Position numbers and translations under genes: made by a program. Below, in pieces: positions 7,779 through 15,588 of a stretch of DNA of 31,731 bases (position 1 is the stretch's first letter; the number at the start of each line of letters is the position of its first letter). The stretch spans positions 1 to 31,731 of the forward strand of contig CALGPD010000204.1 of NCBI GenBank assembly GCA_937960625.1. Direction: 5' to 3'. The stretch is from an uncultured Spirochaetia bacterium. Its GTDB lineage: Bacteria > Spirochaetota > CALGPD01. The notes under the pieces are model-generated. The model was given only the letters and a program-made list of their open reading frames with translations, ran no database searches and was not told the DNA's origin.

Positions 7779-8624
7779 ATGCCAGATACGAAAACGAAAA
7801 CTTATGCTATAATCGGTAATCCGGTGGAACACTCCATGTCGCCCGCAATTCATAACGCGGCGTTTCAAAAAGAAAAAATTAACGCTGTATACCTTGCTTA
7901 TAAAACACAGGATGTTGAAGGTGCTGTCCGGGGAATGCGGTCGCTTGGAATTTCCGGGTTTTCGGTAACAATACCGCATAAAATTGAAGTAATGAAATAT
8001 CTCGATGAAATCGACCCGACCGCGGAAAAAATCGGGGCTGTAAACACTATTGTAAATAATGACGGCAAGTTATTCGGAACGAACACTGACGGTAAAGGAG
8101 CATTTAGAGCTATCAAGGAAGCCGGGGTTAAACTTGATAACGGAAAATGCGTTATACTGGGTTCCGGAGGGGCTGCAAGAGCAATTGCGTTTACTATTGC
8201 TGCTGAAAGTAAAATCAATGAAATTGCAGTATTAGGAGTTAATGAAAAAGAGTATAAATCATTGGCTAAAGAAATTACCAAAAAAACCAATGTTAATGTT
8301 ATTCCTGCACACATAGAAAGCATTGATGACCATATTCAAACTGCAAAAATTTTAATAAACTGTTCTCCAATTGGCATGCATCCGAATGTTGATGATAGTC
8401 CTGTTAATAAAAAGTCTTTATTCAAAAAGTTATGCGTTTTTGATATTGTATATAATCCTATTAAAACTAAACTATTAAAATTAGCAAAAGCCAAGGCATG
8501 TAAAATTATTTATGGAACGGAAATGTTTTTAAATCAGGCAGTACTACAATTTGAATTATGGACAGGAAAAAAAGCACCAATAAAAACAATGAGAAAAATA
8601 TTAATGAGCAAACTCAACGGATAA
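7779..8624 (+). CDS. aroE: Shikimate dehydrogenase
   Basis: Reduces 3-dehydroshikimate to shikimate with NADPH, in the chorismate pathway. The 281-residue length is typical. The substrate site is seen in NPVEHSMSPAIHN and VTIPHK, whose lysine is catalytic, and in GTNTDGKGA. The nucleotide-binding loop is LGSGGAARAIAF, and the C-terminal part has FDIVYNPIKTKLL and GTEMFLNQAVLQFELWTG. Its stop is three bases before the metallo-beta-lactamase-fold gene, so they form an operon. No other shikimate pathway gene is nearby. The first third of the gene is visibly more GC-rich than its neighbours. Confidence 0.97.
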   Translation: MPDTKTKTYAIIGNPVEHSMSPAIHNAAFQKEKINAVYLAYKTQDVEGAVRGMRSLGISGFSVTIPHKIEVMKYLDEIDPTAEKIGAVNTIVNNDGKLFGTNTDGKGAFRAIKEAGVKLDNGKCVILGSGGAARAIAFTIAAESKINEIAVLGVNEKEYKSLAKEITKKTNVNVIPAHIESIDDHIQTAKILINCSPIGMHPNVDDSPVNKKSLFKKLCVFDIVYNPIKTKLLKLAKAKACKIIYGTEMFLNQAVLQFELWTGKKAPIKTMRKILMSKLNG

Positions 8625-8627
8625 TAT

Positions 8628-9293
8628 ATGGAAAAAATAACCGAAAACGTTTATTTAATAGGAAGCTCTGAAATATCCCACAAATTTGACTGCATGGTTT
8701 ATGTTATAAAAGGAAAAACAGGGTGCATAATGATTGATTCCGGGGCCGGTATAAGTGATTATGTTTTAAATGACAATGTTAAAACTCTTGGATATGAAAA
8801 CGGGCCTGAGGCAATAATTTTAACTCATTGCCATATCGACCATATAGGCGGAGCAAAGTATTTCAAAGACAAATACGGGACAAAAATTTACTCGTCAAAA
8901 ATTGATGCAAAAGCAATACAGGGAGAAAACATGCATTTAGTCGCCTCGGATTGGTATAATGTAAATTATATACCAACTCAGGTTGACTATAAAATTTCTG
9001 ATAAAGAAACTCTTGATATTTGCGGTTTGGAATTAAAAATAATATCCACTCCCGGGCATACACCAGGTTCAATATGTGTTATGGTTGAAATAGACAACGA
9101 AAAAATACTCTTTGCTCAGGATGTTCACGGGCCTTTTATAAAAGAATGGGGCAGTGATAAAAAAGTGTGGAAAAAAAGCATGGAAAAATTGCTTTCATTA
9201 AACGCAACTATTTTATGCGAAGGGCATTATGGAATTTACTATGGAAATAAAGCCAATGAATTTATTAAATCTCAAATTTCTATGAATTCTTAA
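8628..9293 (+). CDS. Metallo-beta-lactamase-fold hydrolase
   Basis: A 221-residue binuclear zinc hydrolase of the MBL superfamily. Metal ligands are visible in order: THCHIDHIGG (His67, His69, Asp71, His72), STPGHTPGS (His144), AQDVHG (Asp165) and CEGHYG (His200). The complete ligand set predicts an active enzyme, and the TPGHTPGS form is common in glyoxalase II-like and lactonase-like members. The substrate cannot be named. It is translationally linked to aroE, three bases away, but a functional link is not implied. Confidence 0.93.
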   Translation: MEKITENVYLIGSSEISHKFDCMVYVIKGKTGCIMIDSGAGISDYVLNDNVKTLGYENGPEAIILTHCHIDHIGGAKYFKDKYGTKIYSSKIDAKAIQGENMHLVASDWYNVNYIPTQVDYKISDKETLDICGLELKIISTPGHTPGSICVMVEIDNEKILFAQDVHGPFIKEWGSDKKVWKKSMEKLLSLNATILCEGHYGIYYGNKANEFIKSQISMNS

Positions 9294-9333
9294 AGGTAAA
9301 TTAAACTAATTTTATATAATTTTAGGAGAATAG

Positions 9334-10179
9334 ATGAAGACTTTAAGAAAAAATAGAAAAACAACATTCTTTACAATTATACTTTTTATTATTGTAATTA
9401 TTTCTTTCTCATATTCAAGAAAATTTAATACTAATATAAACCAAATTCATCAGGCTCTTAAAAAAGGTTTTTCTATTGTTGAACATTATCATAAACTCGT
9501 TGTAAATAAAAAACTTTCTAAGAATGAAGCTATTCATAGAATAAAAATTCTATTAAGCGGACCGTTAAAAAAAATCCATATTAGAATAGTTTATTACTCT
9601 GTAGATTTTCTTGAATTGTTTTCTCGTTTAAATATAAAAACCGGGAAAGCTAACATAAAAATTAACGGGAACTATGTTTTATTAAATAATAAAAAAATCG
9701 GCGTGTATATTGAGAGAAAAAGAGTTTATGAAATAAATGATCCGGATTTAATAAGTAGAATAGATGCTAGCCTAAAAAATATTCCACAAAAAGATTTTAG
9801 AAATATTGTACAAAAATACCGGGCAAGGTTTATTCATGATTTTTCAAAAGCAAAAGTAAAAATTAAAAAAAGCGGATACGTTTTCGTTATTACCGGTAAT
9901 CCCAAAAATAAATACAACGGATTTGCCTATGAAGTTATCCACCCGGCAATAAGTGGAATAAATGTTTGGAGAGCTAAATCTTTATACGGTGTTTATGTAG
10001 GAAAAAAAATATCAGAAATGGATGATAAGATAGATAAATTGTCTCCTGGTCAAATAATAAGGTACAGTTATTTATGGAAAAATCCTACTGACCCGATGGG
10101 CAGGAAAAAAATCTTACTAATGAAATATTTTAAACCGTGGAATTGGGTTGTTTGTTCAGGGCTTTATGAAGATGAGTAA
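9334..10179 (+). CDS. Orphan Cache-type sensor protein, paralogue of the adjacent chemoreceptor's ligand domain
   Basis: A 281-residue protein with one N-terminal membrane anchor (TTFFTIILFIIVIISFSYS, about residues 10-28) and an extracytoplasmic single-Cache-like domain. It ends at GLYEDE, exactly where its neighbour continues into a second membrane helix. It shares long identical blocks with residues 45-295 of the chemoreceptor at 10402: LLSGPLKKI, RFIHDFSK, SYLWKNPTDP against NYLWKNPTDP, and LMKYFKPWNW. There is no HAMP, kinase or signalling domain. It arose by tandem duplication and may bind the same ligand as a non-signalling or accessory receptor. AGGAG five bases before ATG supports the start, so it looks translated. 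Confidence 0.85.
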   Translation: MKTLRKNRKTTFFTIILFIIVIISFSYSRKFNTNINQIHQALKKGFSIVEHYHKLVVNKKLSKNEAIHRIKILLSGPLKKIHIRIVYYSVDFLELFSRLNIKTGKANIKINGNYVLLNNKKIGVYIERKRVYEINDPDLISRIDASLKNIPQKDFRNIVQKYRARFIHDFSKAKVKIKKSGYVFVITGNPKNKYNGFAYEVIHPAISGINVWRAKSLYGVYVGKKISEMDDKIDKLSPGQIIRYSYLWKNPTDPMGRKKILLMKYFKPWNWVVCSGLYEDE

Positions 10180-10330
10180 GGAAATATAAAATTTTATTAA
10201 AACTATTGAATACTTATAAAAAATTCCATTTTTATTCGAAATAATTTATTTATATAAAAAAAATTATGTAAAATTTAAACAATTCTTGAAAATACTTGAA
10301 ATTTTTTTATTTTTACTTTTTATGGTATAT

Positions 10331-10353
10331 TTATTATTATTCTATAATAATAA
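10331..10353. other. Perfect A+T inverted repeat upstream of the chemoreceptor gene
   Basis: TTATTATTAT and ATAATAATAA form a ten-base-pair stem with a TCT loop, 49 bases before the chemoreceptor ATG. It could be an operator, a 5' leader hairpin or a weak terminator of the preceding gene; no T-run follows on the plus strand. Confidence 0.35.
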
Positions 10354-10401
10354 CGTAATATTTTGAATTAAGAAACAGAAATAATCAAAAAGCAGGTCTA
10401 T

Positions 10402-12576
10402 ATGAGTATGTCTAAATTTTTAACTTCTTTAAAATCAAGAATTAGTTTAATGGTTGTATTATCAGCAATTATTCCTTTCATTTCAGTGGGGTTTATTTCA
10501 TATAATATAGCAAGTTCTGGCATGCAGGAAGCGGGAATCGGCCAGATTAAGGATACTCTTGAAGGCGGGTATTCTATGGTAGAGTTTTATCATAAAATGG
10601 TAAAAGATAATAAGATGTCTAAAAATGAAGCCATTTGTAAAATTAAATACCTATTAAGCGGACCTTTAAAAAAAATCTGGGTAAAAAAAATAAAAACGAT
10701 TGAAAACGTTTTAACTCTTCTTTCAAGTTTAAAAATTGATACAGCGGAAAGTAAAGCTATAATCCGTGATAATACAATTCTTCTTAATGATAAACAAATT
10801 GCAAAATATATTTCAAAGAAAAAAGTATATGAAATAAATGAAACTGAACTTATAAATAAAATTAATACAAACCTAAAAGAAATATCACAAAGCGATTACA
10901 GAAGTATTATTTCAAAATTCGATGCGAGGTTTATTCACGATTTTTCTAAATCAACGGTTAAAATAAGAAACTCGGGCTATGTGTGGGCAATATCCGGAAA
11001 TCCTGAAGATAAATACAACGGTAAAGCCTATGAAATTTTTCATCCAAGTATTAGCGGATTAAATGTATGGAAAGCGAAAAATTTTCAAGGAGAACGGGTT
11101 GGGAAAAAAATAGCTGAAATGAACGGAAAAATTAACCTGATTACACCGGGGCAAATCGTTCAGTATAATTATTTATGGAAAAATCCAACAGACCCTTCCG
11201 CGCGTAAAAAAGTCGTTTTAATGAAATATTTTAAACCCTGGAACTGGGTAATTTGTTCAGGTTTATATGAAGACGAATATTTTAAAAATATGGATAAACT
11301 TAAATTTTTAGTTATACTCGGTGTTATTTTAGCAGGCATCTTCTCTTTTGCTGTAACTTTCATAGGGATAAACATTATAGTTAAACCAATTGAAAACGTA
11401 TCATTGGAACTTAATAAACTTTCAACCGGAGAAGGTAAATTATCACAATTGCAGCAGCGAAAAAATAAAGACGAAATATCAGGATTAATTGACAATTTTA
11501 ACAGCTTAATTGAAAAACTATCAAAATTAGTATTAAACGCTAAGTTTACCGCACAAAACAGTAAAAATATTTCAGAGCAGCTTTCAATCAACTCCGGAAA
11601 AACGTTTGATGCTATTTCAGAAATAACTCAAAAAATCAGTAATACAAATCAACTTTTTGAAGATTTTGACCACAACTTAACATGGTCAACCGGCTCAATA
11701 GAAGAAATTACAACGAGGATTGCAAAACTTGCTGAACTTATAGGAGACCAGTCCCGGGCAGTTGAACAGTCATCCTCATCAATAGAACAAATAACCGGAA
11801 CTATCACCAATATTGCGACCATGACTGAAGAAAAAAAGCGATATACAGCTGAATTAAACAATATTGCTAAGCAGGGCGGCACAAAGGTTAATGAAACAAA
11901 AGAACTCATTAATGATATTTCAAAAAGCGCGGGTGATATGCAGCAGATGATTGAAATAATAAACAATATTGCAAGCCAGACAAATCTACTCGCTATGAAT
12001 GCAGCAATAGAAGCAGCTCATGCCGGTGAATCTGGTAAAGGTTTTGCCGTTGTTGCTGAAGAAATCAGAAAACTTGCAGAAAATACAACGGTTAATTCTA
12101 AAAATATTTCAGTAACGCTAAAAACCACTATTGATAAAATAAAGCTTTCTCTTGAAGTAAGCCAGGAAAGCGGTGAAGCGTTTATTAAATTAAATCAAGA
12201 AGTTGAACAGGTTACAAAAATCCTTGATGAAATTTCATCAGCCATAAGAGAGATTTCTACAGGAAGCAATCAAATACTTGATTCCGTTTTAAGTTTAACT
12301 GATATCACTAACAAAGTAAAAACAGGTTCTGTTCAAATGAAAGATGATGCTGAAATAATATTAACATCCATAAACAATATTAAAAAGATTTCCGGAAACT
12401 TAACCCAAAATATAAGTGAAATTAACAGCAAAATTGAAGGCATAAACTCTGCGTCATCTGAAGTTAAGGAATACATCGAAGAAAACAAATCAAATATAGA
12501 TATTCTTTCAAAAGAAATGAATAAATTTACAACAGAAAAAATATCAGAAGAAAAACTGCCGGGATTAAAAAGTTAA
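10402..12576 (+). CDS. Methyl-accepting chemotaxis protein with Cache sensor
   Basis: A transmembrane chemoreceptor of 724 residues that controls CheA activity at the cell pole. Layout: first membrane helix about 16-34, extracytoplasmic single-Cache-like domain about 40-295 ending in KPWNWVICSGLYEDE, second membrane helix about 299-322, HAMP about 323-375, and a long cytoplasmic coiled coil. The signalling hairpin tip is at about 520-560 (NIASQTNLLAMNAAIEAAHAGE, then GFAVVAEEIRKLAE). There is no C-terminal NWETF-type CheR-binding pentapeptide. The ligand is unknown; Cache domains of this group commonly bind small carboxylates or amino acids. No che genes are in the window. Confidence 0.96.
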   Translation: MSMSKFLTSLKSRISLMVVLSAIIPFISVGFISYNIASSGMQEAGIGQIKDTLEGGYSMVEFYHKMVKDNKMSKNEAICKIKYLLSGPLKKIWVKKIKTIENVLTLLSSLKIDTAESKAIIRDNTILLNDKQIAKYISKKKVYEINETELINKINTNLKEISQSDYRSIISKFDARFIHDFSKSTVKIRNSGYVWAISGNPEDKYNGKAYEIFHPSISGLNVWKAKNFQGERVGKKIAEMNGKINLITPGQIVQYNYLWKNPTDPSARKKVVLMKYFKPWNWVICSGLYEDEYFKNMDKLKFLVILGVILAGIFSFAVTFIGINIIVKPIENVSLELNKLSTGEGKLSQLQQRKNKDEISGLIDNFNSLIEKLSKLVLNAKFTAQNSKNISEQLSINSGKTFDAISEITQKISNTNQLFEDFDHNLTWSTGSIEEITTRIAKLAELIGDQSRAVEQSSSSIEQITGTITNIATMTEEKKRYTAELNNIAKQGGTKVNETKELINDISKSAGDMQQMIEIINNIASQTNLLAMNAAIEAAHAGESGKGFAVVAEEIRKLAENTTVNSKNISVTLKTTIDKIKLSLEVSQESGEAFIKLNQEVEQVTKILDEISSAIREISTGSNQILDSVLSLTDITNKVKTGSVQMKDDAEIILTSINNIKKISGNLTQNISEINSKIEGINSASSEVKEYIEENKSNIDILSKEMNKFTTEKISEEKLPGLKS

Positions 12577-12864
12577 CTTTTTAAATCTCGCAAGAAAAAA
12601 GATTCTTGATTGTTTTAAACTAATATTGATTTATCTATTTTTTTTGATCACAAATAGACATAATACGCAAACTAATTATTTATAATTATTTTATTGATCT
12701 GCTTTTGTGTAAATGCTATATACATTATATGGCAAAATTTTATAGAATCAGTTACAGTTTAAATTTTACTTTCAAAAATTCTATAATTTTACTCATAAAA
12801 CACATTCTAATAGCTAAATGTAAGCCACAATGATTGTTAAGTTATTTGTAAATAATTAAATCAC
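12577..12864. other. Intergenic region with no recognisable gene
   Basis: A+T-rich DNA after the chemoreceptor gene. Apart from the weak hairpin at 12591-12608 there is no open frame with a ribosome binding site and no tRNA-like or repeat structure that I can see. It leads into the structured element at 12865-12922. Confidence 0.5.
12591..12608 (+). terminator. Weak intrinsic terminator of the chemoreceptor gene
   Basis: CAAGAA and TTCTTG pair around a six-base loop and are followed by ATTGTTTT. It lies 15 bases after the chemoreceptor stop. The stem is short, so the call is tentative. Confidence 0.4.
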
Positions 12865-12922
12865 AGCGCATTTTAGTGAGTACGTAATACAACGCACTCA
12901 CAACTTTATATAATAAAGCGCC
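12865..12922 (-). ncRNA. Candidate structured RNA element (three-way-junction-like)
   Basis: Read on the minus strand, GGCGC (12922-12918) can pair with GCGCT (12869-12865) and enclose two hairpins. The first is CTTTAT/ATAAAG with a three-base loop. The second is a nine-pair stem GTGAGTGCG/CGTACTCAC with an eight-base loop. The second stem has a G-U wobble on the minus strand that would be an A-C mismatch on the plus strand, which favours minus-strand RNA. No known RNA family is recognised. It lies beyond the nrdD tail gene and its terminator. Confidence 0.3.
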
Positions 12923-12936
12923 ATTTTCCCAGTCAA

Positions 12937-12961
12937 AAAAATAATTCTATAAATTATTTTT
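12937..12961 (-). terminator. Intrinsic terminator of the nrdD operon
   Basis: On the minus strand AAAAATAATT and AATTATTTTT form a ten-pair all-A/U stem with a five-base loop, merging into a T-run of seven. It lies about 20 bases after the stop of the 42-residue NrdD tail gene. Confidence 0.55.
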
Positions 12962-12980
12962 CACTAATGGAAATTAGTGA

Positions 12981-13109
12981 TTACTTAACGTCGTAAGTTT
13001 CTCTTTCTTCGTATTCAGATTTTTTTCCGTGGTTCCATTGCTGAACCGGTCTGAAAAAACCAACAACTCTAGAATAAACTTCTGTTTTTCCGTTACAATT
13101 TTTAGTCAT
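12981..13109 (-). CDS. Stand-alone glycyl radical tail of class III ribonucleotide reductase
   Basis: A 42-residue protein that corresponds to the extreme C-terminus of anaerobic NrdD: KTEVYSRVVGFFRPVQQWN, then HGKKSEYEERETYD. RVVG is the glycyl radical loop, so Gly17 is the predicted radical site. The ATG at 13109 has a very strong ribosome binding site (AGGAG, seven-base spacer). It is encoded 171 bases downstream of the main nrdD gene, which stops before this segment. A separate polypeptide would have to dock with the large subunit, as the autonomous glycyl radical protein GrcA does for pyruvate formate-lyase. I recall short NrdD-tail proteins annotated in other anaerobes, so the arrangement may be known but little described. 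Only one Cys (residue 5) remains of the usual CxxC zinc pair. Confidence 0.88.
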   Translation of the reverse strand: MTKNCNGKTEVYSRVVGFFRPVQQWNHGKKSEYEERETYDVK

Positions 13110-13280
13110 ATCCTCTCTCCTAAAAAAAATTAATTGTTTAAAATTGTGTCAAAAAAATCCCATGGATATGTTAAATAAAAATCTTGTGAAAGGAAAGACT
13201 TTCTTCCCCCTCCCATATAATAAATCAGGCAATGAATTAATAACTAATATACTCTATAGCACTAATTATTGCAAGCATAA

Positions 13281-15344
13281 TTATGCGCTTCGCTTATTTT
13301 TTTTACTTTCTGTTTCATCCTGAGCAACAATATATTCCTGTGCATGTGAAACAGATTCTTCTTCAGCATCATGAGTATACGGGCAGAAAAAGTGTTCGCC
13401 TGATATATATCCATGAACAGGACACACTGTAAATGTCGGCGTAATTGTATAATAAGGTAAGTGGAATTTTTCTGCAATTCTTCTTACCAGCATTTTACAA
13501 ACTTCCGGATCATCTATTTTTTCGCCGAGAAAACCGTGAAATACGGTTCCGCCTGTGTATTTACTTTGCAGTTCATCCTGATGCGTTAATGCTTCATATA
13601 TGTCAGCAGTATGGCCAACGGGTAAATGCGTTGAATTAGTGTAATAAGGCTCATCTGCGCCTGATTGAAGCATATTTGGATAAACTTCGCTGTCTCTTTT
13701 AGCAAATCTATATGAAACACCTTCAGCAGGCGTTGCTTCAAGGTTATATAGATGGTCTGTTTCATGCTGATACTCAAGTATAATATCATTCATAAACTCC
13801 ATCACACGCAGAGCAAACTTTTTACCTTTCTTTGAAGAAATCGGCTCTCCAAGCAGGTTTAAACACGATTCATTCATTCCGTTTAAGCCTATGGTTGAAA
13901 AATGGTTTGCCCAGTAAGTTCCAAATTTTTGTTTAATATTTGAAAGATAATATTTTGAATACGGATATAAATCATTTTCCGTTAATCTTTCTAAAACTTT
14001 TCTTTTAATTTCAAGTGATTCTCTTGCTTTTGCCATGTGCTGTCTTACAATATCTAAAAATTCCTGCTCGTCTTTAGCAATAAAGCCTATTCTAGGCATG
14101 TTTAGAGTTACAACACCTATAGAACCGGTAAGAGGGTTGGCGCCAAAAAGGCCTCCGCCACGTTTTCTTAATTCTCTGTTATCAAGACGCAAGCGACAAC
14201 ACATACTGCGGGCATCTTCCGGTTTCATATCAGAATTTATAAAATTAGAAAAATAAGGTATTCCGTATTTAGCTGTCATTTCCCAAATAGGTTTAAACTC
14301 AGGGTTTTCCCAGTCAAAATCTTTAGTAATGTTATATGTAGGAATTGGAAAAGAAAATATTCTAGCTTTTGCATCCCCTTCCATCATTACTTCACAAAAT
14401 GCCCTGTTTATCAAGTTCATTTCATGCTGGAAATCACCGTATGTTGAATTTTTAACCTCTCCGCCAATAATTACTGCTTCATTTTTTAACGTCGGAGAAG
14501 GATTTAAATCCATAGTAATGTTTGTAAATGGCGTTTGAAAACCAACTCTAGTAGGAACATTCATATTAAAAATAAATTCCTGCATACACTGTTTAACTTC
14601 ATCATAAGTTAATTCATCATAATGAATAAACGGGGCTAAAAGAGTATCGAAATTAGCAACTGCCTGGGCTCCTGCAGCCTCTCCTTGAAGAGTATAAAAG
14701 AAATTCACAAGCTGCCCCAAAGCTGTTCTAAAATGTTTTGGCGGGTTTGATTCAACTTTTCCATATACCCCACCAAAGCCTTTAATTAATAAGTCTTTTA
14801 AATCCCAGCCGCAGCAATATACCGATAACTGCCCTAAATCATGGATATGAAAATCTCCGTTAATATGCGTTTCTCTTATATATTCAGGATAAATTTTATT
14901 AAGCCAGTAATGTGATGTCATTATAGATGAAATGTGTTGATTTAAACCTTGTAGAGAATACCCCATATTAGCGTTTTCATTAACCCGCCAATCGTTTTTG
15001 CCTATATATTCATCCACCATGCTAATGGCTTCGCCTAAAAGGTCTTTGGTTTCTCTTAAACGTGCATGCTGTTCGCGGTACAAAATATACGCTTTTGCTA
15101 CTTTTGCATGCCCGTTCTCAATTAGCATTTTTTCAACTAAATCTTGAACATTTTCTACAGTAGGAATATCTTTTTTAAAAATAGTTTCTAATATTGCGCC
15201 AACTTGTTTTGTTATATAAATTGTTTGTTCTTTGTCAGAACCGCCGACTGCTTCAACTGCTTTAAAAATTGCATCCGCAATTTTCTTTTCCTCGAATTTT
15301 ACTAACCGCCCATCCCTTTTACGGATGTATTGTAAATTTGACAT
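13281..15344 (-). CDS. nrdD: Anaerobic (class III) ribonucleoside-triphosphate reductase, large part without glycyl radical tail
   Basis: Reduces ribonucleotides to deoxyribonucleotides under anoxic conditions. It has 687 residues from ATG 15344, chosen over ATG 15350 because AGGA is then seven bases away. Residues 3-95 are an ATP-cone (YIRKRDGRLVKFEEKKIADAI) for allosteric control. The barrel carries YCCGWDLKDLL, FQTPFTNITMDL, MCCRLRLDNREL and NPLTGSIGVVTLNMPR. Near the end, CPVHGYISGEHFFCP is the first half of the C-terminal zinc site. The protein then ends with a charged tail where other NrdD proteins continue into the glycyl radical loop; that loop is the separate gene at 12981-13109. The activase NrdG is not in the window. 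Confidence 0.94.
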   Translation of the reverse strand: MSNLQYIRKRDGRLVKFEEKKIADAIFKAVEAVGGSDKEQTIYITKQVGAILETIFKKDIPTVENVQDLVEKMLIENGHAKVAKAYILYREQHARLRETKDLLGEAISMVDEYIGKNDWRVNENANMGYSLQGLNQHISSIMTSHYWLNKIYPEYIRETHINGDFHIHDLGQLSVYCCGWDLKDLLIKGFGGVYGKVESNPPKHFRTALGQLVNFFYTLQGEAAGAQAVANFDTLLAPFIHYDELTYDEVKQCMQEFIFNMNVPTRVGFQTPFTNITMDLNPSPTLKNEAVIIGGEVKNSTYGDFQHEMNLINRAFCEVMMEGDAKARIFSFPIPTYNITKDFDWENPEFKPIWEMTAKYGIPYFSNFINSDMKPEDARSMCCRLRLDNRELRKRGGGLFGANPLTGSIGVVTLNMPRIGFIAKDEQEFLDIVRQHMAKARESLEIKRKVLERLTENDLYPYSKYYLSNIKQKFGTYWANHFSTIGLNGMNESCLNLLGEPISSKKGKKFALRVMEFMNDIILEYQHETDHLYNLEATPAEGVSYRFAKRDSEVYPNMLQSGADEPYYTNSTHLPVGHTADIYEALTHQDELQSKYTGGTVFHGFLGEKIDDPEVCKMLVRRIAEKFHLPYYTITPTFTVCPVHGYISGEHFFCPYTHDAEEESVSHAQEYIVAQDETESKKNKRSA

Positions 15345-15549
15345 AATCATATCCTAGTAAAGATTATTTTGCCTGATAATCTCGATTTCTTGTGGGAGTT
15401 TTCTTTTTTGACTTTAATAAAAATATTTGAAAACAAAATATGTGTCAAGTTTGAACGTTAATATCCATAAAATATTGCTATATAACTATTTACAGAACAA
15501 ATAAAAAAATGGAAAATTTATAATTTAAGAAATAGCAAGGATTTATAAA

Positions 15550-15576
15550 TTTTAATTTTTTTCATTAAAATTAAAA
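15550..15576 (-). terminator. Possible weak terminator after dnaA
   Basis: TTTTAATTTT and AAAATTAAAA pair perfectly around a seven-base loop shortly after the dnaA stop, but the tail on the minus strand is only TTTATAAAT. In DNA this A+T-rich the structure could be fortuitous. Confidence 0.3.
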
Positions 15577-15588
15577 AAAAGTTACTTT

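Noticed and set aside
7898..8323. 141-codon open frame on the minus strand inside aroE
   Set aside because: It is antisense to a gene with complete family motifs, has no ribosome binding site, and encodes no recognisable domain.
11169..11966. Two long minus-strand open frames inside the chemoreceptor gene
   Set aside because: They lie opposite the HAMP and signalling coiled coil of a clear chemoreceptor and have no independent evidence.
12961..12980. Perfect eight-pair hairpin (TCACTAAT/ATTAGTGA) just after the NrdD tail gene, considered as terminator
   Set aside because: On the minus strand it is followed by A residues rather than T. The next hairpin (12937-12961) runs into a T-run and is the better terminator.
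13110..13280. Intron or intein as the cause of the nrdD split
   Set aside because: The 171-base gap is too short for a self-splicing group I intron or an intein, the large gene ends with its own stop, and the small one has its own ATG and strong SD.
15362..15460. NrdR-type operator upstream of nrdD
   Set aside because: ACAAAATATGTGT is only a partial match to the palindromic NrdR box and no second tandem box was seen. The GATTAT/ATAATC hairpin nearby is too short to interpret.
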